Shown here piece after piece: positions 53,563 through 61,417 of a DNA stretch of 63,332 bases (positions are counted from its first letter, which is position 1; every line of letters starts with the position of its first letter). Made by a program: the position numbers and the translations under genes. The DNA is from an uncultured Lachnospiraceae bacterium. GTDB lineage: Bacteria > Bacillota > Clostridia > Lachnospirales > Lachnospiraceae. The notes under the pieces are model-generated. The model was not told the DNA's origin and made no database searches. It worked only from the letters and a program-made list of their open reading frames with translations. Location: positions 1 to 63,332 of the forward strand of contig CAJTRK010000020.1 in NCBI GenBank assembly GCA_910578475.1. The letters are read 5' to 3'.

Positions 53563-53727
53563 CTGTATGCCTCCCCTGCCTGCTTTTGTAATGAAATCCA
53601 ATTTATCTTTTATTATAAAATACTCTTTCTGAAATAACAATCTCTTCCGTTCTTGCTCATTATTTTCCCTGCACCACATCTTCCAGTCTTTCTCCTTTTC
53701 CTTCTCCTTTTCATGTAAAAACTTTTA

Positions 53728-53792
53728 TGAACACGTTCAAAAAAGATTGACAAATAAGAAAATCACACCTACAATATAAATGAACATGTTCA
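53728..53792 (+). promoter_or_regulatory. tetR promoter flanked by two operator palindromes
   Basis: TTGACA (53747-53752), 17 bp and TACAAT (53770-53775) form a strong promoter. TGAACATGTTCA, a perfect 12-bp palindrome, lies at 53781-53792 near the start point. TGAACACGTTCA, differing by one base, lies at 53728-53739 just upstream of the -35. The pair, 53 bp apart, is a probable autorepression site. Confidence 0.8.
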
Positions 53793-53815
53793 CAAATAAA
53801 AACAGGAGGAATCAA

Positions 53816-54364
53816 ATGCGAAAAAAAGACGACTCGATGCGCAGCACGCTGTTGGAACTTGCCTGCCAGATTGCCGATTCTGAAGGGCTGGACGCCGTCA
53901 ATATCCGGTCTCTTGCAGGAAGAGCCGGTATCGCAACCGGAACCGTATATAATTATTTTTCGTGCAAAGATGAAATACTTCTTGCTCTGACGGAAGAATA
54001 TTGGCGACAGGCGCTGCTTCAAATGAAAACCGTCATTACCGCGGATTCCTTTTGCGGCCAGCTGTTGGAAATATTTACTTTTCTGCAGGAGCAAATCGAC
54101 CGTTCCGCCGGAAAACTCATGAGCAGCCTGGGTAACATCGAAGCAACAGGCCATGCGCGCATGGCATCCATGCAGTCGGAACTGATATCCGCCCTGATTC
54201 ATTGTCTGGAGCAGGATACTCATGTGCGCCGGGATATCTGGAACGAGACATTTACCAAAGAGCGGTTCGCGCGCTATATTATGATGAACCTGCTTATGCT
54301 GTTGAAAACAGAAACGCCCGACGTCGATTTCTTTATCACTATGATTAACCGTACAATCTATTAA
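53816..54364 (+). CDS. TetR-family transcriptional regulator
   Basis: About 182 residues starting MRKKDDSMRSTLLEL after AGGAGGAATCAA. A 12-codon upstream extension would overlap the operator. The HTH is VNIRSLAGRAGIATGTVYNYFSCKDEILLAL, a standard TetR N-terminus. The C-terminal helices form an unassigned ligand pocket. It is expected to repress itself and the downstream membrane protein gene through TGAAC(A/G)..GTTCA-type sites. Confidence 0.9.
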   Translation: MRKKDDSMRSTLLELACQIADSEGLDAVNIRSLAGRAGIATGTVYNYFSCKDEILLALTEEYWRQALLQMKTVITADSFCGQLLEIFTFLQEQIDRSAGKLMSSLGNIEATGHARMASMQSELISALIHCLEQDTHVRRDIWNETFTKERFARYIMMNLLMLLKTETPDVDFFITMINRTIY

Positions 54365-54382
54365 CGAAAAGGAGGAATTTTT

Positions 54383-55048
54383 ATGCCACAGGCAATCGCT
54401 GAAACTGCTTTTGATATACTGTACCTCGGCTTTGCCCTGACTGCAGGGCTTACCATGCTGCTGAAAGGAAACACTCCGCTGATTAAAAAAGCCGGATTGA
54501 TGGCCGCGCTGCTCGGCGCCGGAGATGCTTTTCACCTCGTCCCCCGCTGCTATGCGCTCTGGACCACCGGGCTGGAAGCAAATGCCGCGGCGCTCGGTAT
54601 CGGAAAACTCATAACATCCATCACTATGACCGTCTTTTACTTAATTTTATATGCTATCTGGCGCGACCGGTATCAGATTACCGGCCGGTCGAACCTTACG
54701 AGAACGATGTGGGGATTATCCGTGCTGCGAATTGCGCTCTGCCTGCTTCCGCAAAACCAGTGGCTTTCCTATCGCCAGCCCCTTTTATTTGGAATTATCC
54801 GTAACATCCCCTTTGCCATCATGGGCATTATCATTATTGTTATTTTTGTCCGGGAAAACAATCGGACAAAAGAATCTGTTTTCCGGTTTATGCCTTTGGC
54901 CGTTACCCTCTCTTTCGGGTTCTATCTGCCTGTTGTTCTGTTCAGCGGAACTGCTCCGGCCGTCGGCATGCTTATGATTCCGAAGACACTGGCTTATGTG
55001 TGGATTGTATTCATGAACTGGCAGCTTTACAGACAATCAAATCATTAA
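54383..55048 (+). CDS. Polytopic membrane protein co-transcribed with tetR
   Basis: A 221-residue protein with about six or seven TM helices (ILYLGFALTAGLTMLLKG, LITSITMTVFYLILYAIW, LLFGIIRNIPFAIMGIIIIVIFV, FMPLAVTLSFGFYLPVVLFSG). Its topology resembles a small 7-TM family, but no motif was recognised. AAAGGAGGAATTTTT precedes the ATG. It lies 18 bp after tetR. The TetR ligand may also be its substrate. Confidence 0.75.
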   Translation: MPQAIAETAFDILYLGFALTAGLTMLLKGNTPLIKKAGLMAALLGAGDAFHLVPRCYALWTTGLEANAAALGIGKLITSITMTVFYLILYAIWRDRYQITGRSNLTRTMWGLSVLRIALCLLPQNQWLSYRQPLLFGIIRNIPFAIMGIIIIVIFVRENNRTKESVFRFMPLAVTLSFGFYLPVVLFSGTAPAVGMLMIPKTLAYVWIVFMNWQLYRQSNH

Positions 55049-55174
55049 AGACGGTTCTTCTCGTTTATCATCTTGGCCTGAACATTACAGCGCCTGGCTT
55101 TCTGATGAGAGGATTAGCACAGTGTCTGTCTCATCCTTCTTCTCTTGCAAATCAGAAAACGGGTATCTTAACAA

Positions 55175-55240
55175 AAAGGAACTGACGGTTCACATTTTCA
55201 TGCTTTTGATTCCCGTCAGAACATATCCGTCAGTTCCTTT
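55175..55240 (-). terminator. Terminator whose 5' arm lies in the ABC ATPase coding sequence
   Basis: On the minus strand AAAGGAACTGACGG (55227-55240), inside the last codons of the ATPase gene, pairs perfectly with CCGTCAGTTCCTTT (55175-55188). TTTGTT follows. The 38-base loop contains the stop codon. Confidence 0.65.
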
Positions 55241-55890
55241 CCCCGCAGCCCTTTATCGACTCCGGTCAGCTTACCGTCCTTCATAACGTACAGCCTGCCG
55301 CACAGCGAAAGTTCGCTCTCTTCATGCGTTGTAATAACGACCGTACCCTTTCTTTCCAGATAAATCTGCAGATAATGACGGATATCCTCTTTGCAGACCA
55401 AATCAAGCGCCGCACTCGGTTCATCCAGTATCAGAACCGGCGGCATCCCGGCTAAAGCGATGCCGATGCTGACCCGTTTCTTCATTCCTCCGGAAAGCTT
55501 TGATACCGGCATTTTCAGAAACTCCGAAATTCCCAATATCCGAAGGAATCCCTCTTCCAGCTCTTTTGCAAGTTCTTTTTTATCAGGATACCACAGCCTT
55601 AGATTATCGTACACGCTGAGTTCCGGCATCAGCGGGTTTTCCTGTGGCACATATCCTGTCATCTTCCGAAAAACAACCTGATTTTCAAGCGCATTCTTTC
55701 CATAATACCGGATAGTGCCTGACGAAGGCTTCAACACGCCTGCCAGAATGGAAAGCAGCGTCGATTTTCCGCATCCGTTCGGCCCTACAATACCGATGCA
55801 GTCTCCGCGTTCGGCTTCAAACGACACACCCTGCAAAACATTCTTCCTCCCATATGCGCTTGTAAGATTTTCAATTTCTATCATTTTCAT
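55216..55890 (-). CDS. ABC transporter ATP-binding protein
   Basis: About 225 residues starting MKMIEIENLTSAYGRKNVL after AGGAAACTTTAC. Walker A is GIVGPNGCGKSTLL, the Q-loop YVPQENPLM, the signature KLSGGMKKRVSIG, Walker B VLILDEPSAALD and the switch TTHEESE. It is a CcmA/YhaQ-type exporter ATPase. No permease is adjacent. Two orphan ABC-2 permeases lie about 8 kb away (46014-48350) with no ATPase of their own, a possible but unproven partnership. Confidence 0.9.
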   Translation of the reverse strand: MKMIEIENLTSAYGRKNVLQGVSFEAERGDCIGIVGPNGCGKSTLLSILAGVLKPSSGTIRYYGKNALENQVVFRKMTGYVPQENPLMPELSVYDNLRLWYPDKKELAKELEEGFLRILGISEFLKMPVSKLSGGMKKRVSIGIALAGMPPVLILDEPSAALDLVCKEDIRHYLQIYLERKGTVVITTHEESELSLCGRLYVMKDGKLTGVDKGLRGKELTDMF

Positions 55891-55963
55891 GTAAAGTTTC
55901 CTGCCGTCTTCCCGTCTTATACGATTCATATGCCTTTGTTCCGCTTACAGACTTTCATGATGT

Positions 55964-55997
55964 GAATCTCTGGCAGAACTGCCGGAATATGCACCTG
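55964..55997. repeat. Second copy of the 34-bp dispersed repeat
   Basis: GAATCTCTGGCAGAACTGCC and the next 14 bases match 33471-33504 at 33 of 34 positions. Both copies lie in gene-free stretches shortly upstream of minus-strand terminators. In the plus frame both read ESLAELPEYAP. Confidence 0.7.
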
Positions 55998-56056
55998 AAA
56001 AAGCCGGCCATCACAAGGATGCTTTCCGCTTTTCACAAGTAAATACAGACGAATCA

Positions 56057-56089
56057 AGAAAACAGACAGCGGCTCACCGCCACTGTCTG
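56057..56089 (-). terminator. Terminator of the butyrate operon
   Basis: On the minus strand CAGACAGTGGCGG and CCGCTGTCTG pair around a short loop, followed by TTTTC. It lies about 20 bp past the etfA stop. Confidence 0.8.
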
Positions 56090-56106
56090 CTCATTGTACA
56101 TTTCTT

Positions 56107-57153
56107 TTATTTCGCTGCAATTTCCGCTTTCAGACTCTCTGTCAGCTTCGGAACAATCTTGTTCAAATCGCCTACGATACCGTAATCGGCTACATCGAAA
56201 ATCGGTGCATCCGCATCTTTGTTAATCGCAATGATGATATCAGATTCTTCCATACCTGCCACATGCTGAATCGCACCGGAAATACCAATTGCAAAGTATA
56301 CGTTCGGACGAACGGTCTTGCCGGTCTGACCAACCTGCAAATCTTTCGGTTTCCAGCCAGAGTCAACAACTGCACGGGAACAGCTCACCGTACCGCCAAG
56401 CACCTCTGCCAAATCTTCCAGAATCTTGAAGTTCTCCGGGCTGCCGACACCACGGCCACCGGAAACAAGAATCTTCGCATCCATAATATCCACGGTATCC
56501 GTAACAGCTTTTACCACGTCGAGAATTTCAACATATTTGTTGTCCGGTGTAAATCCCGGATTATACTCTTCTACAACAGCCTTCGCGCCTTTGATTGGCT
56601 CAATTTTCTGCATAACGCCTGCACGAACGGTTGCCATCTGCGGACGGTTATCCGGACATGCGATTGTAGCAATCGTATTTCCGCCGAACGCAGGACGCGT
56701 CATTAACAGCTGATTATGCTTCTGCTCCTGTCCCGGAATTGCCTGTAACGGGAAATCGCCGATTTCCAGAACCGTACAGTCTGCGGTAAGACCGGTTGCC
56801 ACTCTTGCGGAAACTCTCGGGCCCAAATCTCTACCGATTGCCGTCGCACCTACCAGCACGATTTCCGGTTTATACTTGTTAATAACGGATGACAGCGCAT
56901 GTGCATAGGGCTCCGTTCTGTATACTTTTAATTCCGGGTCATCCACAACGATAACCTTATCCGCACCGTACTCAGCCAGTTTGTCAGCCAGGTCTTTGAC
57001 GCCTGAACCCAAAAGGACTGCCGTTACGTCCGTACTTAAATCTTTTGCAAGGTCTTTTGCTTTACCAAGTAATTCGAATGCGATGCTGCTAATCTCATTG
57101 TCTACTTGCTGCGCAAAGACATATACTCCCTTGTATTCTTCTAAATTCATCAT
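56107..57153 (-). CDS. etfA: Electron transfer flavoprotein alpha subunit
   Basis: A 348-residue FAD-binding subunit. The C-terminal FAD domain has DIMDAKILVSGGRGVGSPENF, SRAVVDSGWKPKDLQVGQTGKTVRPNVYFAIGISGAIQHVAGM and INKDADAPIFDVADYGIVGDL, the classic EtfA signatures. In butyrate producers EtfAB with Bcd bifurcates electrons from NADH to crotonyl-CoA and ferredoxin. GGAGG precedes two adjacent ATG codons, and the second (57150) has the better spacing. It is the last gene of the operon, with a terminator behind. Confidence 0.96.
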   Translation of the reverse strand: MMNLEEYKGVYVFAQQVDNEISSIAFELLGKAKDLAKDLSTDVTAVLLGSGVKDLADKLAEYGADKVIVVDDPELKVYRTEPYAHALSSVINKYKPEIVLVGATAIGRDLGPRVSARVATGLTADCTVLEIGDFPLQAIPGQEQKHNQLLMTRPAFGGNTIATIACPDNRPQMATVRAGVMQKIEPIKGAKAVVEEYNPGFTPDNKYVEILDVVKAVTDTVDIMDAKILVSGGRGVGSPENFKILEDLAEVLGGTVSCSRAVVDSGWKPKDLQVGQTGKTVRPNVYFAIGISGAIQHVAGMEESDIIIAINKDADAPIFDVADYGIVGDLNKIVPKLTESLKAEIAAK

Positions 57154-57192
57154 AATCCTCCATTCTCGCTCAGCTTGCGATATTGAATTCGC
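57154..57192 (-). repeat. Short dispersed repeat ahead of etfA
   Basis: On the minus strand GTGCGAATTCAATATCGCAAG and CTGAGCGAGAATGGAGG lead into etfA. GCGAATT and ATATCGC keep the core of the dispersed family without the A/T hairpin. Confidence 0.45.
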
Positions 57193-57202
57193 ACCTCATA
57201 CT

Positions 57203-57985
57203 TTAGATAACATGTTTTACTTTCAATTTATCAACAATGTAGCTTACCGATTCATCCGGGTCAAGAGCAACCTTTTCTCCCGCGCCTTTTCTTACCTTAT
57301 CGGAAGCTTTGGCTATCTTGGTCGGTGAACCTTTCAGACCGAGATTGGAATCATCTACATCTTTCAAATCAGCTCTGCCCCATACGGTAATTTCTTTCTG
57401 ATATGCGTCAAAAATTCCGCCAGGTGTCATATAACGAGGCTCATTTAATTCGGAAAGTGCAGTAACCAGACAGGGCATTTTTGCCTTTACAACATGATAT
57501 CTGTCTTCATACTGACGCTCAACGATTACGCTGTCGCCTTCAATCTTGATATTCTGTGCATAAGAAATAACCGGAATATCGAGGTGTTCGGAAATCTGAG
57601 GGCCAACCTGTGCGGTATCGCCGTCGATTGCCTGACGTCCTGTGATAATCAGGTCATATTCCAGATTTCTGAGCGCACCGGCAATTGTCGTGGAGGTTGC
57701 CCATGTATCAGCGCCGCCAAGTACTCTGTCCGTTACAAGAATACCTTTATCCGCACCCATTGCCATTGCTTCGCGAAGAACTTCTTCCGCTTTCGGAAGA
57801 CCCATTGTTACAACTGTAACCTCTGCGCCATATTCATCTTTTAATCTCAGCGCCGCTTCAAGACCTGCTTTGTCATCAGGATTCATAATCGCGAGCATAG
57901 CGCCTCTGTCTAACGTACCGTCGGGATTGAACTTTACGCCGCCCTTTGTATCGGGTACTTGTTTAATACAAACAACGATTTTCAT
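57203..57985 (-). CDS. etfB: Electron transfer flavoprotein beta subunit
   Basis: About 260 residues from MKIVVCIKQVPDTKGGVKFN after AAAGGAGATAAAATCG. An in-frame extension upstream lies in a dispersed repeat and is not used. Family blocks are AALRLKDEYGAEVTVVTMGLPKAEEVLREAMAMGADKGILVTD and DLIITGRQAIDGDTAQVGPQISEHLDIP. It carries the bifurcating flavin site with EtfA. The gene lies between bcd and etfA. Confidence 0.96.
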   Translation of the reverse strand: MKIVVCIKQVPDTKGGVKFNPDGTLDRGAMLAIMNPDDKAGLEAALRLKDEYGAEVTVVTMGLPKAEEVLREAMAMGADKGILVTDRVLGGADTWATSTTIAGALRNLEYDLIITGRQAIDGDTAQVGPQISEHLDIPVISYAQNIKIEGDSVIVERQYEDRYHVVKAKMPCLVTALSELNEPRYMTPGGIFDAYQKEITVWGRADLKDVDDSNLGLKGSPTKIAKASDKVRKGAGEKVALDPDESVSYIVDKLKVKHVI

Positions 57986-58010
57986 CGATTTTATCTCCTT
58001 TACCTTATTT

Positions 58011-58096
58011 AAGTGCGCTTTGGCGCACATTTCATTCAAAAGCGATAATGCGGAGCATTTTCGCATTTACTTTAATTTAAGTGCGCTTTCGCACAC
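58011..58096 (-). repeat. Dispersed repeat between bcd and etfB (second family)
   Basis: Sixty bases, 58011-58070, contain GTGCGCTTTGGCGCAC and GCGATAATGCGGAGCATTTTCGC hairpins. They match 61349-61408 at 45 of 60 positions. A half copy, AAGTGCGCTTTCGCAC, follows at 58079-58094. The hairpins keep pairing although the bases differ, so structure seems conserved. Confidence 0.65.
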
Positions 58097-58106
58097 ATCT
58101 ATAAAT

Positions 58107-59273
58107 TTATTTAAACAAACTTCCGGAAATAACCATACGCTGAACTTCACTGGTTCCTTCGTAGATTTCCGTAATTTTAGCGTCACGCATCATACGTTCT
58201 ACATCGTATTCTTTGATGTAACCGTATCCGCCGTGTAACTGAACGGCTTTGGTCGTTACTTCCATTGCTACTTCCGCCGCGTACAGTTTTGCCATTGCCG
58301 CTTCCACAGAATAGGAAATCTTCGGATTCTTGGCATATTCAGCTTTTTTCATCGCCGCATTGTACACTAACATCTGTGCAGCCTTTACTTTGGTTGCCAT
58401 ATCAGCAAGCTGGAACTGCGTGTTCTGGAAAGCGCCGATTGCTCTGCCGAACTGTTTTCTTTCTTTTACATAATTAATGGTTGTCTCCAGCGCCCCCTCT
58501 GCAAGACCGAGCGCCTGTGCCGCAATACCGATACGTCCGCCGTCCAGCGTGTGCATCGCAATATTAAAGCCTTTGCCCTTCTGTCCTAACAGGTTATCTT
58601 TCGGAATCCGGCAATCTGTAAAAATAAGTTCATATGTAGAAGAACCACAGATACCCATTTTGTTTTCTTTCGTTCCGAATGTAAAGCCGGGTGTTCCTTT
58701 TTCTACGATAAATGCGGAGATTTCTTTGCTTACTCTGCCACGTTTCTCAACGGTTCCCGTAATTGCGAAAATAACATATACATCCGCTTCCTTACCGTTT
58801 GTGATGAAACATTTGGAGCCGTTCAATACCCACTCGTCTCCTTCAAGCACCGCTTTGGTCTGCTGGCCCTGCGCATCCGTACCTGCTCCCGGCTCCGTCA
58901 GGCCAAATGCACCTAACTTCTCACCTTTTGCAAGGGGAATCAGATATTTCTGTTTCTGCTCTTCCGTACCGTATGTCTGAATCGGGTCACAGCAAAGCGA
59001 TGTATGTGCGGAAACGATAACGCCTGTCGTACCACATACTTTGGAAAGCTCCTCTACACACATCGTATAGGTCAGCGGGTCGCAGCCCTGGCCGCCGTAC
59101 TCCTTCGGTACAGGGATTCCAAGAAAACCTAATTTAGCCATTTTGTCAACTGTCTCTCTTGGGAAACGATGATTTTCATCAATCTCCTGTGCGAGAGGCT
59201 TTGCTTCTTTTTCAGCGAATTCTTTGAAAAGAGTTCTCGCCATTTCATGCTCTTTGCTTAAAGTAAAATCCAT
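58107..59273 (-). CDS. bcd: Butyryl-CoA dehydrogenase (acyl-CoA dehydrogenase)
   Basis: A 388-residue flavoenzyme reducing crotonyl-CoA to butyryl-CoA. FGLTEPGAGTDAQGQQTKAV and VLNGSKCFITNG are the FAD/substrate signatures, LDGGRIGIAAQALGLAEGAL the helical core, and VQLHGGYGYIKEYDVERMMRDAKITEIYEGTSEVQR the C-terminal signature. The catalytic glutamate is in IYEGT. Its place next to etfB and etfA identifies the bifurcating Bcd-EtfAB complex. An unusual 250-bp structured gap separates it from hbd. Confidence 0.96.
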   Translation of the reverse strand: MDFTLSKEHEMARTLFKEFAEKEAKPLAQEIDENHRFPRETVDKMAKLGFLGIPVPKEYGGQGCDPLTYTMCVEELSKVCGTTGVIVSAHTSLCCDPIQTYGTEEQKQKYLIPLAKGEKLGAFGLTEPGAGTDAQGQQTKAVLEGDEWVLNGSKCFITNGKEADVYVIFAITGTVEKRGRVSKEISAFIVEKGTPGFTFGTKENKMGICGSSTYELIFTDCRIPKDNLLGQKGKGFNIAMHTLDGGRIGIAAQALGLAEGALETTINYVKERKQFGRAIGAFQNTQFQLADMATKVKAAQMLVYNAAMKKAEYAKNPKISYSVEAAMAKLYAAEVAMEVTTKAVQLHGGYGYIKEYDVERMMRDAKITEIYEGTSEVQRMVISGSLFK

Positions 59274-59299
59274 GATTTTTTATTCCTCCATAAATATTT

Positions 59300-59524
59300 T
59301 AATGGTCTGCCTGTTCGAGACAGGCAGACGCAAAACACCCCGTGTTTTTCGTTCGCGTTACCGCTGCATAAACCAAGTGGAAGAACGCCGTGTTTCAGGC
59401 GTTCTTTCGTGTGAGAAAGATTTGCCATTGGCAAATCGTAGAACTTCTCGGCGAAGCGTCCGCAAGCTGCAAGCAAGACTTGCTGCGCAAGTCAGAAGTT
59501 CTTCCCACACTGTTCTCGGTCTGC
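59300..59524 (-). repeat. Highly structured 225-bp insert between hbd and bcd
   Basis: The gap contains five or more strong hairpins. They include GTCTGCCTGT/ACAGGCAGAC (59305-59329), GAACGCC/GGCGTTC (59383-59404), ATTTGCCA/TGGCAAAT (about 59420-59436), and AGAACTTCT/AGAAGTTCT (59440-59502) enclosing GACTTGC/GCAAGTC (59478-59494). GGTCTGCCT occurs at both ends as a direct repeat. No gene is supported. It may be a miniature element or a regulatory or processing RNA in the operon mRNA. Confidence 0.6.
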
Positions 59525-60364
59525 CTATTTAGAATAATCGTAAAATCCTTTTCCTGTCTTGCAGCCGAGTTTGCCAGCGCGTACCATCTTCCGAAGAAGC
59601 GGAGCCGGACGATATTTCGGGTCGCCTGTCTCTGAATAAATAACTTCCATAATGGCAAGTACAATATCAAGACCTACATAATCGCCTAACTGAAGCGGGC
59701 CCATCGGATGATTCGCACCGAGTCTCATCGCCGCATCAATATCCTCAACGCTTGCAACGCCTGCTTCCAGTACACAGATACCTTCGTTAATCATCGGAAT
59801 CAGGATTCTGTTTACAACAAAACCTGCCGCTTCGTTTACTTCCACAGGAGTCTTTCCGATTTCTTCCGCAATCGCTTTTACCTTATTGTACACTTCGTCA
59901 GTCGTGTTCTCGCCGCGGATAATCTCAACCAGCTTCATAACCGGAGCCGGATTGAAGAAGTGCATACCGATAACCGGTCTGTCAATGCCTGCGCCGATTT
60001 CCGTAATGGAAAGAGATGATGTATTGGTTGCGAAGATACAGTCTGCCTTGCAGATATCCTGTAACTCTTTAAAAGTCTGTTTCTTGATATCCATTACTTC
60101 AAGCGCAGCTTCCACGATTAAATCGCAGTCTGTACAGATTGTTTTAACGCCTGTCGTAATCTTTGCAAGAACTTTGTCAGCGTCTTCCTGTGACATTTTG
60201 CCTTTCGCAACACGTTTCTCAAAACCTTTTGCAATCTTGTTCTTGCCGTTTGCGGCAAATTCTTCATTGATATCGCAGAGGCATACTTCATATCCTTCTG
60301 TCTGCGCAAAAGCCTGAGCGATACCGGAACCCATCGTTCCCGCGCCGATAATACCTACTTTCAT
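59525..60364 (-). CDS. hbd: 3-hydroxybutyryl-CoA dehydrogenase
   Basis: A 279-residue NAD(P)-dependent enzyme reducing acetoacetyl-CoA. The Rossmann start is KVGIIGAGTMGSGIAQAFA. Also seen are FATNTSSLSITEIG, the active-site block PVIGMHFFNPAPVMKLVEII (catalytic His) and EAAGFVVNRILIPMINEGICVLEAG. The C-terminal MRLGANHPMGPLQLGDYVGLD is typical. GGAGGGTTTTACC precedes the ATG. It lies between crt and bcd. Confidence 0.97.
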   Translation of the reverse strand: MKVGIIGAGTMGSGIAQAFAQTEGYEVCLCDINEEFAANGKNKIAKGFEKRVAKGKMSQEDADKVLAKITTGVKTICTDCDLIVEAALEVMDIKKQTFKELQDICKADCIFATNTSSLSITEIGAGIDRPVIGMHFFNPAPVMKLVEIIRGENTTDEVYNKVKAIAEEIGKTPVEVNEAAGFVVNRILIPMINEGICVLEAGVASVEDIDAAMRLGANHPMGPLQLGDYVGLDIVLAIMEVIYSETGDPKYRPAPLLRKMVRAGKLGCKTGKGFYDYSK

Positions 60365-60464
60365 GGTAAAACCCTCCTGTTAATATTTATAATTTATATT
60401 TTATTTCTTTGCCTTCATTAGTTTTATTTCCCTGGCCTTGATGCCTTAGAAATTCTTTTTGCCT

Positions 60465-61250
60465 TTAGCAGTTCTTAAACGCTTCTTTCACTTTCTCTTT
60501 GTTCTTATCCAGGAAAAACGCCATACCGTATTTCTGGTCTTCTGTTTCAAAGCAGTCGCCGAACAGTTTCTCTTCGATTACAATTGCATCGTCCATGCCG
60601 ACTTCCAGACCGTCATTAATCGCTTTTTTGCAGTTGCGTACCGCAATCGGCGCATTCTTTGCAATGCCGGCTGCCATCTTCTCTGCCGCTGCCATCAGTT
60701 CTTCCTGCGGATATACGGCATTTACAAGACCAATTCTCAAAGCTTCGTCGGCTTTGATATTTCTGGCCGTATAAATCATCTGTTTTGCCATGCCCGGGCC
60801 AACCAGTCTCGCAAGTCTCTGTGTGCCGCCAAAACCGGGGGTAATGCCGAGACCTACTTCCGGCTGTCCGAATACTGCGTTATCCGAACAAATTCTGATA
60901 TCACAGCTCATGGAAATCTCACATCCGCCGCCCAGTGCAAAACCGTTTACCGCCGCAATTACGGGAATCGGAAAAACTTCCAATTTACGGAAAACATCAT
61001 TTCCTTTTTTACCGAATGCCTCACCTTCCGCTTTGGTCAGTGTACTCATTTCTCCGATATCGGCGCCTGCAACGAAAGATTTCTGTCCGGCTCCCGTCAA
61101 AATCAGGCATCTTACAGTATCCAAATCAACCGCATCAAGCGTCTTGTCCAGTTCTTCAAGGACTGTGGAGTTCAAAGCATTCAAAGCTTTTTCACGGCTG
61201 ATGGTAATGATACCTACCTGTCCTTTTACTTCATATAATACAAATTCCAT
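60465..61250 (-). CDS. crt: Crotonase / 3-hydroxybutyryl-CoA dehydratase
   Basis: A 261-residue enoyl-CoA hydratase. AGADIGEMS, IPVIAAVNGFALGGGCEISMSCDIRI (oxyanion hole and catalytic Glu) and FGQPEVGLGITPGFGGTQRLARLVG (second catalytic Glu) are the family motifs. It dehydrates 3-hydroxybutyryl-CoA to crotonyl-CoA. The start is set by AGAAAGGAG 12 bp upstream, a ribosome binding site that belongs to a dispersed hairpin repeat. It lies between thl and hbd. Confidence 0.97.
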   Translation of the reverse strand: MEFVLYEVKGQVGIITISREKALNALNSTVLEELDKTLDAVDLDTVRCLILTGAGQKSFVAGADIGEMSTLTKAEGEAFGKKGNDVFRKLEVFPIPVIAAVNGFALGGGCEISMSCDIRICSDNAVFGQPEVGLGITPGFGGTQRLARLVGPGMAKQMIYTARNIKADEALRIGLVNAVYPQEELMAAAEKMAAGIAKNAPIAVRNCKKAINDGLEVGMDDAIVIEEKLFGDCFETEDQKYGMAFFLDKNKEKVKEAFKNC

Positions 61251-61332
61251 TATGTAACCATGCTCCTTTCTCAGTCTGCGAGTTTAAGCTGTTTGACACA
61301 AACTCGCGGCTGAAAATCTCTGATTTTCAGCC
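61251..61332 (-). repeat. Dispersed hairpin/RBS repeat ahead of crt
   Basis: On the minus strand a perfect hairpin GGCTGAAAATC/GATTTTCAGCC (61308-61332) is followed by GCGAGTTTGTGTCAAACAGC, TTAAACTCGCAGACTGAGAAAGGAGCATGG in sequence, then the crt start. The inverted GCGAGTTT/AAACTCGC pair is intact. The last 25 bases closely match the copies ahead of the rhamnosidase and DUF4038 genes. Confidence 0.75.
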
Positions 61333-61348
61333 TGGTTTGCTTATATTT

Positions 61349-61408
61349 CATGCGCTTTGACGCGCACTCAGTTCAATCGCGATAATGCTGAACACTTTCG
61401 TATTTACC
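61349..61408 (-). repeat. Second-family dispersed repeat between thl and crt
   Basis: This block matches 58011-58070 at 45 of 60 positions. It includes ATGCGCTTTGACGCGCA and CGCGATAATGCTGAACACTTTCG. It lies just after the thl stop, beside a first-family repeat, so the thl-crt gap is built almost wholly of repeats. Confidence 0.6.
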
Positions 61409-61417
61409 TTACGACGA

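Noticed and set aside
61261..61332. CTGAGA motif in the dispersed leaders, as in TPP riboswitches
   Set aside because: The other conserved TPP elements (the second sensor helix and the thi-box 3' block) are absent, and the downstream genes are unrelated to thiamine.
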